This document shows positions 31,346-40,637 of a DNA stretch of 64,000 bases, one piece after another (the first letter of the stretch is position 1; every line of letters starts with the position of its first letter). The position numbers and the translations under genes were made by a program. Source of the DNA: Candidatus Blastococcus massiliensis AP3 (GTDB taxonomy: Bacteria > Actinomycetota > Actinomycetes > Mycobacteriales > Geodermatophilaceae); assembly GCF_000582785.1 (NCBI RefSeq), contig NZ_HG931175.1:78787-142786 (forward strand), written 5' to 3'. The notes beneath the pieces were generated by a model. It worked only from the letters and a program-made list of their open reading frames with translations. It ran no database searches and was not told where the DNA came from.

Positions 31346-32364
31346 GTCAGGCGGGAGGACGCGTCGTCGTCGAAGAGGCGGTCGTGCGTGGACAGCGCGA
31401 AGCGGTCGGTCATCCCGGACACGTAGTCGACGACCTGGGTGACGGCGTCGGCCTCGGTGTCGCGGTAGCTCGCGGGGATCAGGTCGGGGTGCGCGAGGTG
31501 GTGGTCGACCAGCCGCCGGATGACGTCGATGGCAACCTGCTTGGCCCCTGCGGCGGTCTCGGAGTTGTAGACGCGTTCGAACATGAACGACCGCAGCTCG
31601 TGCATGGCCTCCAGCGGCTCGGCGGCCATCACCACGGCCTCGCTGCCCGGTGCCAGGGACCCGTCGACGACGGCGTCGATCATGGCGCCGACCATCTGGC
31701 TGCCCGGCTCCCCGAAGACGGCGCGGGCGCGGGAGGGCAGGTCGGCGGGCCGCAGGACGCCGGCGCGGACGGCGTCCAGCGCGTCGTGGGAGAGGTAGCC
31801 GATGCGGTCGGCGTACCGGACGCACTCGCCCTCGCGGGTCGCCGGCGGCGGGCTGATCTTCCAGCTGTGCGCCCGGACGCCGTCGCGGACCTCCCAGGTG
31901 AGGTTGAGGTCCTCGAGCACCTCGACGATCCGGACCCCCTGGGCGGCGTGGTGCCAGCCGCCGGGCACGTACGGGTCGAACGCCTCCTCGCCGATGTGCC
32001 CGAACGGTGAGTGGCCGACATCGTGGGCCAGGGCGATCGCCTCGGCGAGGGTCTCGTTGAGTCCTAGCGCCCGGGCCAGCGATCGCGCCACCTGGGTCAC
32101 CTGCAGCGTGTGCGTCAGCCGGGTGACGAAGTGGTCGCCGTCGGGGTTGAGGAAGACCTGTGTCTTGTGCTTGAGCCGGCGGAAGGCCTTCGCGTGCAGG
32201 ATGCGGTCGCGGTCGCGCTCGAACGCCGTCCGCAGGGCGTCCTCCTGCTCCGGACGTGCGCGGCCCCGGCTCGCGCCCGACCGGGTCGCGGCCGGGGCGA
32301 GCTCCTCCTCGGCCCGTTCGCGCGCGGGCCGGTCGGTGAAGCGGAAGGGAGCGCCGGCTGCCAT
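31330..32364 (-). CDS. dgt: dGTP triphosphohydrolase-like HD-domain protein
   Basis: A 344-aa HD phosphohydrolase that releases triphosphate from dNTPs. Metal ligands are visible as the His in TRLTHTLQVTQVAR, the HD pair in AIALAHDVGHSPFGH and a later Asp (YADRIGYLSHD). The N-terminal extension is Arg/Glu-rich. The ATG (32362-32364) shares one base with the mshC stop, so it is coupled to mshC. Rv2344c-type dGTPases are similar; deoxynucleotide preference is not predictable. Confidence 0.9.
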   Translation of the reverse strand: MAAGAPFRFTDRPARERAEEELAPAATRSGASRGRARPEQEDALRTAFERDRDRILHAKAFRRLKHKTQVFLNPDGDHFVTRLTHTLQVTQVARSLARALGLNETLAEAIALAHDVGHSPFGHIGEEAFDPYVPGGWHHAAQGVRIVEVLEDLNLTWEVRDGVRAHSWKISPPPATREGECVRYADRIGYLSHDALDAVRAGVLRPADLPSRARAVFGEPGSQMVGAMIDAVVDGSLAPGSEAVVMAAEPLEAMHELRSFMFERVYNSETAAGAKQVAIDVIRRLVDHHLAHPDLIPASYRDTEADAVTQVVDYVSGMTDRFALSTHDRLFDDDASSRLTPLLR

Positions 32365-33656
32365 CAGCGGTCCCGGGGCGTGGGCGTTGCGGCGCACGTC
32401 TCCAGGGCCACGCCGAGCAACGCGTCGACGGCGTCGCACACCACCGCCGGCGCCTGCTCCTCCCGCTCCCCGGCCGCCGACAGGGTGGCGGCCGCCCAGG
32501 CGTCGACCACCGCGATGGCCCCGGGGCTGTCCAGGTCGTCGGAGAGCCGCTCGCGCAGGCCGTGCAGCACCGGCCCGGCCGGCGCCCCGGCGTCCTGGGC
32601 GACGGCACGTCGCCAGGTGTCCAGCCGCTCGTGCGCCTCGTGGAGCAGTGCCGGCGTCCACGCGCGGTCGGTGCGGTAGTGCCCGGACAGCAGGGCCAGC
32701 CGGATCGCCATCGGGTCGACGCCCTCGCCGCGCAGCTTGGAGACGAAGACCAGGTTGCCCCGGCTCTTGCTCATCTTCTCGCCGTCGAGGCCGATCATCG
32801 CCGCGTGCACGTACGCCCGGGCGAACGGCCCCTTCTCCCCCGTCGCCGTGGCGGTCAGCGCCTCGGCGTGGACGGCGGAGTACTCGTGGTGCGGGAACAC
32901 CAGGTCGCTGCCGCCGCCCTGGACGTCGAAGCCCATGCCGATCGTGTCCAGGGCGATCGTGGCGCACTCGATGTGCCAGCCGGGCCGGCCCTCGGTGCCG
33001 CGCGGCCCGGGCCAGGTCGGCTCGCCGGGGCGGGCACCCCGCCAGAGCAGCGGGTCCAGGGGCTGCCGCTTGCCCGCGCGCTCGGGGTCGCCGCCGCGCT
33101 CGGCGATGAAGCCCAGCATGGTCGCCTCGTCGTAGCGGGACTCGCTGCCGAAGCCCGGCGCCTTCGCGACGTCGTGGTAGACGTCGCCGGTGCCGTCGTC
33201 GAGCACGTAGGCCAGGCCCTCGTCGAGCAGGGTCTCGATGTGGGCGACGATCCGCGGGATGGACTCGACGGCCCCCACGAAGTCCTCCGGCGGCAGGACG
33301 CGCAGCGCCGTCATGTCCTCGCGGAACAGCGCCGTCTCGCGCATGCCCAGGACGACCCAGTCCTCGCCGTCGCGGTCGGCGCGCTCGAGCAGCGGGTCGT
33401 CGATGTCGGTGACGTTCTGGACGTAGTGCACGGCGTGGCCGGCGTCCCGCCAGACCCGGTTGACCAGGTCGAAGGCCAGGTAGGTGGCGGCGTGGCCGAG
33501 GTGTGTGGCGTCGTAGGGCGTGATGCCGCAGACGTACATGCGCGCCGTCCGGTCCGGGCTGGTGGCCACGACCTCGCCGCGGGCGGTGTCGTGCACCTTG
33601 AGCGCGGGGCCGGTCCCGGGCAGGGTCGGCAGGAGCGGAGCGGGCCAGGAGAGCAC
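32364..33656 (-). CDS. mshC: Mycothiol ligase MshC (cysteine:GlcN-Ins ligase)
   Basis: A 430-aa class I aminoacyl-tRNA synthetase-like enzyme that joins cysteine to glucosaminyl-inositol with ATP, the third step of mycothiol synthesis. It has HLGHA (the HIGH motif, about 52-56), zinc ligands beginning with C43 in YVCGITPYD and continuing in WHIECATI and PHHEYS, and KMSKS near the end of the core. No tRNA anticodon domain follows, which separates it from CysS. GTG start 6 nt after TAGGCT. Confidence 0.96.
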   Translation of the reverse strand: MLSWPAPLLPTLPGTGPALKVHDTARGEVVATSPDRTARMYVCGITPYDATHLGHAATYLAFDLVNRVWRDAGHAVHYVQNVTDIDDPLLERADRDGEDWVVLGMRETALFREDMTALRVLPPEDFVGAVESIPRIVAHIETLLDEGLAYVLDDGTGDVYHDVAKAPGFGSESRYDEATMLGFIAERGGDPERAGKRQPLDPLLWRGARPGEPTWPGPRGTEGRPGWHIECATIALDTIGMGFDVQGGGSDLVFPHHEYSAVHAEALTATATGEKGPFARAYVHAAMIGLDGEKMSKSRGNLVFVSKLRGEGVDPMAIRLALLSGHYRTDRAWTPALLHEAHERLDTWRRAVAQDAGAPAGPVLHGLRERLSDDLDSPGAIAVVDAWAAATLSAAGEREEQAPAVVCDAVDALLGVALETCAATPTPRDR

Positions 33657-33668
33657 GACCCGAGCCTA
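33657..33668 (-). promoter_or_regulatory. -10 box for leaderless mshC
   Basis: TAGGCT on the minus strand (33663-33668) is followed by 6 nt and the mshC GTG. The mshC-dgt pair should be read from here. Confidence 0.6.
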
Positions 33669-33839
33669 GAAGGACCCCGTCCACGCCACCCCGCTCGGGC
33701 CCGGGACGAGGCCGGGAGGCCGACGCGTCGGCGGTGGGCCGTGCGAGCCACCGCAATGATCACCGCACGCCCACGGTTGCCTTCGGCCCCGGAACCACCG
33801 CCCTCAGCGGGTGGTGATCTTCCCGTCGGACCTCGCGGC

Positions 33840-34235
33840 TCAGGGCCAGGTGACGGCGTGCCGGTCGAACTGCTCGCCGGTCTGGATGCCGACGACGCAG
33901 AAGACCATCCCCGACGGGTCGAGCAACTGCCAGAACGACCCCATGTCGCGGTGCCGGGTCGCACCGAGCGCCTCCAGCCGGGCCACCTCCGCGGGGATGT
34001 CGTCGGTCTCGATGTCGACGTGCCAGCGGGGCGCCGTGCCCTCGCCGGTCCGCTGGATCTCGACGTGCCAGCCCTCGGCGAACGAGCCCAGCGACGCCCA
34101 CTTCTCGTCGTCGCCGTCGGGCTCGGCCGTCCGGCCGGTGGCCCCGGCCCAGAAGGCGGTGCCGGCCGCATGGTGCTCCGGCGGCAGGTCCAGCAGCAGG
34201 ATCGACAGACGCGAGCGGTGCGGCATGGCGCTCAT
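33840..34235 (-). CDS. VOC (glyoxalase/dioxygenase fold) family protein
   Basis: A 131-aa single-module protein of the vicinal oxygen chelate fold: LSILLLDLPPE opening strand, WHVDIETDDIPAEVARLEALGA in the second half and LLDPSGMVFCVVG at the end. Metal ligands could be the His in WHVDI and the Glu/Asp partners, but the set is incomplete. A dyad, GATCACC / GGTGATC, lies downstream and may terminate it. Substrate unknown. Confidence 0.8.
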   Translation of the reverse strand: MSAMPHRSRLSILLLDLPPEHHAAGTAFWAGATGRTAEPDGDDEKWASLGSFAEGWHVEIQRTGEGTAPRWHVDIETDDIPAEVARLEALGATRHRDMGSFWQLLDPSGMVFCVVGIQTGEQFDRHAVTWP

Positions 34236-34251
34236 CCTGGATCACGCCACC

Positions 34252-34313
34252 GACGAGATCGGCCCGGTCGCCCGGATCAGCGTGCCGAAGGGGGCGGGTG
34301 TGCAGATCTCGTC
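34252..34313. repeat. Palindromic intergenic element, family B, copy 1
   Basis: GACGAGATC (34252-34260) and GATCTCGTC (34305-34313) are perfect inverted arms. The right half, 34290-34311, matches 21 of 22 bases of a second element at 40542-40563, including GTGTGCAGATCTCG. It fills the gap between two minus-strand genes. Confidence 0.6.
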
Positions 34314-34314
34314 G

Positions 34315-35064
34315 TCAGAACGGCGGCCATGGCAGGGCGGGCCAGTCGCCGCTGGGTTCCGGGTGCCGGCCGGTGCGCAGCATCTCGGCCACCCGCTGCT
34401 GGGTGCAGCGGACCTCGCGCCGGGTGAGGTGCTCGTGCAGCCGCTCCCCCAGGTCCCCGCGCAGCCCGTCGGCCAGCCCCTCCAGCACCCGCACAGCCTC
34501 GGCCGGCAGCTTCGTGCCCGCCCAGCGCCAGAGCAGGGTCCGCAGCTTCGGGTCCACGGAGAAGCAGATGCCGTGATCGACGCCGTACACGTGGCCGTCG
34601 GGCACCGGGATGATGTGCCCGCCCTTGCGGTCGGCGTTGTTCACCACCGCGTCGAAGACGGCCATCCGGCGCAGCGCCGGATCGTCCCGGCGCACGAACT
34701 CCGCGAGGTCGACCTCGTCGTCCCCGTCGATCCAGAGCTGCACCATGCCGGGGCCGAACGGGCCGTCGCGCAGCACGGTGGGCGGCACGACCCGCCAGCC
34801 GGTGGCCTCGGAGACCAGGTAGGCCGAGATCTCCCGGCCGGCGAGCGTGCCGTCGGGAAAGTCCCAGAGCGGCCGCTCCCCTGCCACCGGCTTGTAGACG
34901 CACTCGGCGGCGAGCGACTCCGTCCGGATCGCGCCGACCAGGGTCACGTTGGAGGCGTCGAGCATCCGCCCCTCGAGGTCGATCTCGCCGGTCTGCAGCA
35001 GCTGCAGGGCCTCGGCGTCGTCGGCGGGCGCGCGGAGGACGGGTTCGACGGGTCGCTCGCTCAT
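34315..35064 (-). CDS. SCO1664 family protein (PI3/PI4-kinase-like fold)
   Basis: A 249-aa protein of the SCO1664 family, distantly related to phosphatidylinositol 3/4-kinases. Kinase-like landmarks are a nucleotide-loop lysine region (ECVYKPVAGE), the catalytic-loop-like VVNNADRKGGHI and a metal-site-like VYGVDHGICF. No phosphate acceptor is known to me. It is in a conserved block with DUF3090 and the phosphatase gene (Rv2133c-Rv2135c order). ATG at 35062-35064, 14 nt after the DUF3090 stop. Confidence 0.85.
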   Translation of the reverse strand: MSERPVEPVLRAPADDAEALQLLQTGEIDLEGRMLDASNVTLVGAIRTESLAAECVYKPVAGERPLWDFPDGTLAGREISAYLVSEATGWRVVPPTVLRDGPFGPGMVQLWIDGDDEVDLAEFVRRDDPALRRMAVFDAVVNNADRKGGHIIPVPDGHVYGVDHGICFSVDPKLRTLLWRWAGTKLPAEAVRVLEGLADGLRGDLGERLHEHLTRREVRCTQQRVAEMLRTGRHPEPSGDWPALPWPPF

Positions 35065-35077
35065 CGCTCGCCGCCGG

Positions 35078-35629
35078 TCAGCGGCGGTACCCGTTCTGCC
35101 GGGGGCAGACGTGCCCGGTCGCGTCCAGCGGCAGCGAGCACAGCGGGCAGGAGGGGCGGCCCGCGGCGATGACACGGCGGGCCCGCGCGATGAAGGCCCG
35201 AGCGGCCATCGGCGTGATGGTCACGCGCAGCGCGTCAGGCCCCTCGTCGCTGTCGGAGAGGATCGCGTCCTCCTCGATCGGTTCCTCGCCGGCGGCCACC
35301 GCTTCCACGACGACCGCCTGCGCGGCGCCGTCCCAAGCCAGGCCCATGGCCGCCACCCGGAACTCCTCGTCCACGGGCGGGGTGAGCGGTTCGAGGTCGT
35401 CGACGTCGGCGTCCGGCGGGATGACCGCGTCGGCACGCCCGGAGACCTCGTCGAGGAGCTCGGCCATGCGGTCGGCCAGCACCTGGACCTGCGTCTTCTC
35501 CAACGCGACGCTGACCGTGCGGCCGGCGTCGTCGGAGGCCTGCAGGTAGAAGGTGCGGTCTCCTGGCTGGCCCACGGTTCCGGCGACGAATCGGCTCGGA
35601 CGGTCGAAGAGATGGACCTGGCGGGGCAC
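35078..35629 (-). CDS. DUF3090 family protein
   Basis: A 183-aa protein of the DUF3090 family, restricted to actinobacteria and a few neighbours. It begins MPRQVHLFDRPSRFVAGTVG and ends with a CPLCSLPLD...CP zinc-ribbon-like tail. No catalytic motif is visible. The GTG start is 6 nt after TAACCT, so it is probably leaderless and drives the SCO1664 gene as well. Confidence 0.88.
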   Translation of the reverse strand: MPRQVHLFDRPSRFVAGTVGQPGDRTFYLQASDDAGRTVSVALEKTQVQVLADRMAELLDEVSGRADAVIPPDADVDDLEPLTPPVDEEFRVAAMGLAWDGAAQAVVVEAVAAGEEPIEEDAILSDSDEGPDALRVTITPMAARAFIARARRVIAAGRPSCPLCSLPLDATGHVCPRQNGYRR

Positions 35630-35641
35630 GCGCCCAGGTTA
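35630..35641 (-). promoter_or_regulatory. -10 box for the leaderless DUF3090 gene
   Basis: TAACCT on the minus strand (35636-35641) is followed by 6 nt and the GTG start codon. Confidence 0.55.
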
Positions 35642-35688
35642 CGCGGGCGCGCCCGCCGTCCGTCCCGGCCACACCGCCCGCAGGGGGC

Positions 35689-36387
35689 TCAGGCCCCCGA
35701 GCCGGCCCCGCCGCCGACGACGGCGTCCGACGACGCCTTCTTCCGCCGGCGCTTGCGCGGCGGAGGGATGAGTGCCGCGACGTCCCCGCCGGAGTCGTTG
35801 ACCCGGACGACGAACGGACGGGTGTCGGTGTAGGTGACCACCGAGATCGACGCCGGGTCGACGACGATCCGCTGGAACTGGTCCAGGTGCAGGCCGAGCG
35901 CGTCGGCGAGGATCGCCTTGATCACGTCGCCGTGGCTGCAGGCCAGCCACACCGCGTCGGGTCCGAGCTGGGCGTTCCAGGCGCGCACCGCGGCCACCGC
36001 CCTGGTCTGCGTCTGCGCCAGCCCCTCGCCCTCCGGGCCGGGGAACACCGCGGCCGAGGGGTGCTGCTGCACGACCTTCCACAGCGGCTCCTTGACCAGC
36101 TCCTTGATCGCGCGGCCGGTCCAGTCGCCGTAGCGGGCCTCGCCGAGCCGGTCGTCGGTGCGCAGCTCCAGGTCCCGGCCCTCCAGCACCGCCGAGGCCG
36201 TCTGCACGCAGCGCTCCAGCGGGCTGCTCACGACGGCGGCCAGGGGCACCGTGGCCAGCCGCTCCCCCAGCGCGCGCACCTGCGCCTGCCCCGTCTCGTC
36301 GAGCTGGACAGCGGGGGTCCAGCCGGCGAGGATCCCGCCGGCGTTGGCCGTCGTCCGGCCGTGCCGGAGCAGGATCACCGTGGTCAC
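35689..36387 (-). CDS. Histidine phosphatase (MSMEG_4193 family, phosphoglycerate mutase-like)
   Basis: A 232-aa histidine phosphatase-superfamily enzyme. The phospho-accepting His is in LLRHGRTTAN near the N-terminus, and the second catalytic His is in WLACSHGDVIKAIL. A basic, disordered C-terminal tail (RKRRRKKAS) is added. It belongs to the actinobacterial family found beside SCO1664 and DUF3090 proteins. GTG start after TAGGCT with 6-nt spacing. Confidence 0.88.
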   Translation of the reverse strand: MTTVILLRHGRTTANAGGILAGWTPAVQLDETGQAQVRALGERLATVPLAAVVSSPLERCVQTASAVLEGRDLELRTDDRLGEARYGDWTGRAIKELVKEPLWKVVQQHPSAAVFPGPEGEGLAQTQTRAVAAVRAWNAQLGPDAVWLACSHGDVIKAILADALGLHLDQFQRIVVDPASISVVTYTDTRPFVVRVNDSGGDVAALIPPPRKRRRKKASSDAVVGGGAGSGA

Positions 36388-36399
36388 CGGCGCAGCCTA
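36388..36399 (-). promoter_or_regulatory. -10 box for the leaderless histidine phosphatase gene
   Basis: TAGGCT on the minus strand (36394-36399) lies 6 nt before the GTG at 36385-36387. Confidence 0.55.
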
Positions 36400-36435
36400 T
36401 GCGGGTGGCCCGGTCAGGCCCCGTCCCGAGGCTCG

Positions 36436-36506
36436 CCCCGAGCGTGCGGGGTCCTTCTGGGGGTCCTTCCACCGACGCGAGCTCGCGAGCGGTCGGGGGC
36501 TCGGGG
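36436..36506. repeat. Dispersed inverted-repeat element, family A, copy 3
   Basis: Arms CCCCGAGC (36436-36443) and GCTCGGGG (36499-36506) pair perfectly over a 55-nt interior. The core GACGCGAGCTCGCGAGCGGT and the trailing GGGTCCT match the other two copies. It lies downstream of uppP and may end its transcript. Confidence 0.55.
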
Positions 36507-36544
36507 GTCCTGTCGCACGACCGCGGAGCCTACGGTGGCGCCGC

Positions 36545-37411
36545 TCAGCGCGGCGCCGGCGAGGGGCTGACCTCGATGGTGCCCACCGGGTCGAGGACAC
36601 CGGTCCAGACCAGCACGAGCAGCAGCGTGCCGAGCGCGATCCGGTAGACGACGAACGGCGTGAAGCTGCCCCGGTCCAGGTAGCGCAGCAGCCAGGCGAT
36701 GACGGTCAGCCCCACGCCGAAGGCGATGACGGTGGCCAGGATCGTCGGCCCCCACGAGATCGACTCGCCCTCGACGTCGCCGGTCAGCGCCTCGTAGGCC
36801 TGGAAGAACCCCGAGCCCAGGACGGCGGGGATGGCGAGCAGGAAGGAGTACCGCGCCGCCGCCGAGCGGGAGTAGCCGAGGAAGAGCCCCATCGTGATGG
36901 TGCCGCCGGAGCGGGAGACGCCGGGGATCAGCGCCAGGGCCTGGGCGAAGCCGTAGCCGAGGCCGTGCGGCACGGTGAGGTCGGCGAGCTGCCGCTGCTT
37001 GGCGCCCACCCGGTCGGCCCAGTAGAGGATCAGCGCGAACACGATGAGCGTCGTCGCCACGATGCGCAGGTCGCGGAGCGTCGTCTCGATGGAGTCCTGG
37101 AACAGCAGCCCGAGGATCACGATCGGCAGGCTGCCGATGATGATCAGCCAGCCCATGCGGGCGTCGGGGTCGCCCTTCCGGCGGCCGCCGAGCGACGCCA
37201 CCCAGGCGGTGACGATCCGCCAGATGTCCTTCCGGAAGTACAGGAGGACGGCGGCCTCGGTGCCGATCTGGGTGATGGCGGTGAAGGCCGCGCCGGGGTC
37301 CTGCCAGCCGAAGGCCTCCCCCACGACACGCAGGTGGGCGCTGGAGGAGATCGGCAGGAACTCGGTCAGCCCCTGGACCACTCCCAGGACGACCGCTTCG
37401 AACCAGCCCAT
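36545..37411 (-). CDS. uppP: Undecaprenyl-diphosphatase UppP (BacA)
   Basis: A 288-aa integral membrane phosphatase with about eight helices that recycles the undecaprenyl carrier of peptidoglycan synthesis; overproduction gives bacitracin tolerance. The two active-site segments [10 protein letters not shown] and PGVSRSGGT are both intact. The ATG at 37409-37411 has GGAGAGGAAG directly upstream, so I prefer it to a GTG five codons earlier. A TAGGGT box at 37469-37474 predicts a leader of about 50 nt. Confidence 0.96.
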   Translation of the reverse strand: MGWFEAVVLGVVQGLTEFLPISSSAHLRVVGEAFGWQDPGAAFTAITQIGTEAAVLLYFRKDIWRIVTAWVASLGGRRKGDPDARMGWLIIIGSLPIVILGLLFQDSIETTLRDLRIVATTLIVFALILYWADRVGAKQRQLADLTVPHGLGYGFAQALALIPGVSRSGGTITMGLFLGYSRSAAARYSFLLAIPAVLGSGFFQAYEALTGDVEGESISWGPTILATVIAFGVGLTVIAWLLRYLDRGSFTPFVVYRIALGTLLLVLVWTGVLDPVGTIEVSPSPAPR

Positions 37412-37564
37412 CTCTTCCTCTCCCACCGGGGAACCACGGTCAGCCGCCCACGACGGGCACGAGCGGTCACCCTAGGCGGAGGCGCCGACGGGTTCCGCCG
37501 CGCCGCTCCGAGGCGGCGCATGCTCACGCGTGGCAGTCCCCCGGCGCCGGTAGGTTGGCCGGTC

Positions 37565-38545
37565 GTGGAACAACGGGCACTCGGGCGCAGCGGTCTGGTC
37601 GTCAGCAGGCTGGCGCTGGGCACGATGACCTGGGGCCGCGACACCGACGAGGACGAGGCCGCGATGCAGCTCACGGCGTTCGTCGACGCCGGCGGGACGC
37701 TCGTGGACACCGCGGACGTCTACTGCGACGGGGACAGCGAGCGCATCCTGGGCCACCTGCTCGCCGACGTCGTGCCGCGCTCCGACGTCCTCGTCTCCAC
37801 CAAGGCCTCCGGCCGCACCGGCAAGGGCCCGATGGGCCGCGGCGCCTCCCGCGGGCACCTGCTCGCCGCTCTCGACGCGTCCCTGGAACGGCTGGGCCTC
37901 GACCACGTCGACCTGTGGCAGGTGCACGCCTGGGACGATGCCACCCCGATCGAGGAGACCCTGGCCGCCTGCGACCTCGCCGTCTCCTCCGGCCGGGCCC
38001 GCTACATCGGCGTCAGCAACTTCTCCGGCTGGCAGACCGCCCAGGCCGCCACCTGGCAGCGCGCCTGGCCCGGCCGCACGCCGATCGTGAGCACCCAGGT
38101 CGAGTACTCCCTGCTGCAGCGCGGCGTGGAGCGCGAGGTCGTGCCGGCCGCCGAGGCGCTGGGCCTGGGCGTGCTGGCCTGGTCGCCGCTCGGCCGCGGC
38201 ATCCTCACCGGCAAGTACCGGCACAGCACGCCCTCGGAGTCCCGCGGCGCCTCCCCGCAGTGGCAGGCGTTCATCGACGGGCTGCGCTCCCCCACCTCCG
38301 ACCGCATCGTCGAGGCGGTCATCACCGCCGCCGAGGGGCTCGGCACCAGCCCGCTGGGCGTGGCACTGGCCTGGGTGCGCGACCGCCCCGGCGTCGTGGC
38401 GCCGGTCGTGGGCGCGCGGACCGCGCAGCAGCTGCAGGCCTCGCTGGACGCCGACGGCGTCCGGCTGCCCGCGGCGATCCGCACCGCGCTGGAGGACGTG
38501 TCCGTTCCCGCCTCCGGCTATCCCGAGCGCAGGGCGGACCGATGA
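37565..38545 (+). CDS. Aldo/keto reductase
   Basis: A 326-aa NADPH-dependent TIM-barrel reductase. The catalytic tetrad is visible as Asp and Tyr in DTADVY, Lys in VSTKAS and His in WQVHAWDD; the cofactor loop is near GVALAWVRDRPGV. GTG start at 37565, 8 nt after TAGGTT. The stop overlaps the start of the helicase gene (ATGA), an odd operon partner, so coupling may be only an effect of compaction. Confidence 0.9.
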   Translation: MEQRALGRSGLVVSRLALGTMTWGRDTDEDEAAMQLTAFVDAGGTLVDTADVYCDGDSERILGHLLADVVPRSDVLVSTKASGRTGKGPMGRGASRGHLLAALDASLERLGLDHVDLWQVHAWDDATPIEETLAACDLAVSSGRARYIGVSNFSGWQTAQAATWQRAWPGRTPIVSTQVEYSLLQRGVEREVVPAAEALGLGVLAWSPLGRGILTGKYRHSTPSESRGASPQWQAFIDGLRSPTSDRIVEAVITAAEGLGTSPLGVALAWVRDRPGVVAPVVGARTAQQLQASLDADGVRLPAAIRTALEDVSVPASGYPERRADR

Positions 38546-40494
38546 CGGCGGCACCCGTGCCGGTGCCGGGCGGCGACCCGGTCTTCGCCGCCTTCTGCGC
38601 GGCGGGTCTGTGGCCGGGCCTGGGACGGCGGACGGCGGCGGAGCTGCCGGGCGTGAACATCACCGCCCCCGACGACGTCACCGCCGACCGGCTGCTGAAG
38701 CTGCCCCGCGTGGGACGGCAGCGCGCCGAGCGGCTCTTCTCCAGCTTCCTCGCCGCCCAGCCCACCTACGAGGTCGTCGAGCTGCTGGTCGCCGCGGGGC
38801 TGCAGGCCAAGCTCGCCGCCGGCGTCGCCGACACGCTGGGGCCCGACGCCGCCCGGCGGCTGCGGGACGACCCGTGGGCGCTGCTGAGCCTGCCCGGGGT
38901 GTCGCTCGGCGACGCCGACCGGCTCGCGATCGCCGTCCTCAAGGGCGCCGACCGGCAGGACGGCCGCCGCGGCCGTGCGATCGTCGGGCTCACCCTGCGG
39001 ACGGCGACCCGCGACGGGCACACGGTGCTCCCCGCCGACCTCGTCGTCGCCGCACTGCAGGCCGAGGGCATCACCGATCCGGCGTCGGCCGTCGTGGCCG
39101 CGGTCGAGTCCGGCGAGGTCCTCGAGCACGAGCCGCCGGAGCGGGAGGACTCGGACGCGGAGCCGGACCCGGCGCTGCGCGCCCTCTCGCTGGCCCGCTA
39201 CGGCATGGCCGAGGAGGCCGTCGCCGAGAACATCGCCCGGCTGGCCGCGGCCGCGGGGCGGATCGCCGACCCCGCGTCGGTGCGCGCGGTGGCCAAGGGG
39301 CTCGACGACGCCCAGAAGCGGGCGGTGGCGCAGGTCCTGGGCGCCGGGGTGAGCCTGCTGACCGGCGGACCCGGCACCGGCAAGAGTCGCACGGTCGCCG
39401 CCGTCGTCAAGCTGCTCCGCACCAAGGGGACCGAGGTGGCGCTGGCGGCGCCCACCGGCCGGGCGGCGAAGCGGCTGGAGGAGCTCACCGACCACCCCGC
39501 GGTGACCGTGCACCGGCTGCTCGGCGCGCAGGGCATGACCGGCGGGTTCGCGCGCAACGAGGAGTGGCCCCTGGACGCCGACGTCGTCGTCGTCGACGAG
39601 GCCTCGATGCTCGACGTCGAGCTCACCGCCGCGCTGCTCGAGGCCTGCCCGGACGGCACCCACCTGCTGCTGGTGGGCGATCCGGCCCAGCTGCCCTCGA
39701 TCGGTCCCGGCCACGTGCTGGGCGACCTCATCGACTCGGGCGCCGTGCCGGTCACCGAGCTGACCACGCTGTACCGGCAGGCCGAGGGCGGCGCCATCGC
39801 ACGGCTGGCGACCGGGGTGCGCGGCGGTGAGCTCCCACCGGTCGACTCACCCGACCGCGAGGTGGTGATCGTGCCGGCGACCGGCTCGGCCGAGGCCGCC
39901 CGGCGGGTCGTCCAGCTCGTCACCGACTCCATCCCGCGCGCGCTGGGCATCGATCCGGGCGCGGTGCAGGTGGTCACGCCGGTGCACCGCGGGCCGGCCG
40001 GCACGATCGAACTGAACAAGGCGCTCAAGGCCGCGCTCAACCCCGGCGAGGGCACGGTGTTCGGTTTCGACGTCGGCGACCGCGTCGTCGCCACCGCGAA
40101 CCACCTCGACCTCGAGCCGATCGGCTTCGCCAACGGCGAGGTCGGCACGGTGACGAAGGCCGGCGACGGCTCGCTGGGCATCGACTTCTCGTCCGGACCG
40201 GTCACGGTGACCGGCACCGCGCTGTCGGACCTGCGGCACGGCTGGGCGATCACCGTGCACCGGGCGCAGGGCTCGGAGTGGCCGGGCGTCGTCGTCGTGC
40301 TGCCGCCCGAGGCCGGCGGCATGCTGTCGCGGCCGCTGGTCTACACCGCGCTCACGCGGGCGCAGCGGCACCTGTCGATCGTGCATGCCACCGGCTCGGC
40401 GCTGGTCCGCGCGGTGCGCGAGGTCGACGTCCGGCCGCGGCGCACGCGGCTGGCCGCACTGCTGGCCGAGTACGCCGCCGACCTCGCCGACTGA
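38542..40494 (+). CDS. RecD2-like superfamily 1 DNA helicase
   Basis: A 650-aa helicase of the RecD2/TraA kind. The N-terminal third has helix-hairpin-helix repeats (LLKLPRVGRQRAERL, LSLPGVSLGDADRL) for DNA binding. The motor follows with Walker A GGPGTGKS (275-282), VVVVDEASMLD, VGDPAQLPSIGPG and the C-terminal ITVHRAQGSEW / YTALTRAQ. It should move 5' to 3' on DNA outside a RecBCD complex. Somewhat shorter than typical RecD2 at its N-terminus. Confidence 0.9.
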   Translation: MTAAPVPVPGGDPVFAAFCAAGLWPGLGRRTAAELPGVNITAPDDVTADRLLKLPRVGRQRAERLFSSFLAAQPTYEVVELLVAAGLQAKLAAGVADTLGPDAARRLRDDPWALLSLPGVSLGDADRLAIAVLKGADRQDGRRGRAIVGLTLRTATRDGHTVLPADLVVAALQAEGITDPASAVVAAVESGEVLEHEPPEREDSDAEPDPALRALSLARYGMAEEAVAENIARLAAAAGRIADPASVRAVAKGLDDAQKRAVAQVLGAGVSLLTGGPGTGKSRTVAAVVKLLRTKGTEVALAAPTGRAAKRLEELTDHPAVTVHRLLGAQGMTGGFARNEEWPLDADVVVVDEASMLDVELTAALLEACPDGTHLLLVGDPAQLPSIGPGHVLGDLIDSGAVPVTELTTLYRQAEGGAIARLATGVRGGELPPVDSPDREVVIVPATGSAEAARRVVQLVTDSIPRALGIDPGAVQVVTPVHRGPAGTIELNKALKAALNPGEGTVFGFDVGDRVVATANHLDLEPIGFANGEVGTVTKAGDGSLGIDFSSGPVTVTGTALSDLRHGWAITVHRAQGSEWPGVVVVLPPEAGGMLSRPLVYTALTRAQRHLSIVHATGSALVRAVREVDVRPRRTRLAALLAEYAADLAD

Positions 40495-40505
40495 CACCTC
40501 TTCGA

Positions 40506-40563
40506 CGAGATCTGCACACTGGTCGTCTTCAGGACGCCGATGGGGGCGAGTGTGCAGATCTCG
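40506..40563. repeat. Palindromic intergenic element, family B, copy 2
   Basis: CGAGATCTGCACACT (40506-40520) and AGTGTGCAGATCTCG (40549-40563) are perfect 15-bp inverted arms 28 nt apart. It lies between the converging helicase and proX genes and shares its right half with the element at 34290-34311. It could act as a two-way terminator. Confidence 0.7.
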
Positions 40564-40637
40564 CGGCGCGAACGCGACGGGCGCGGCCCCCGCCCGGAGG
40601 CAGGGACCGCGCCCGCGCGCGGTGCGGAGGAGCGAGG

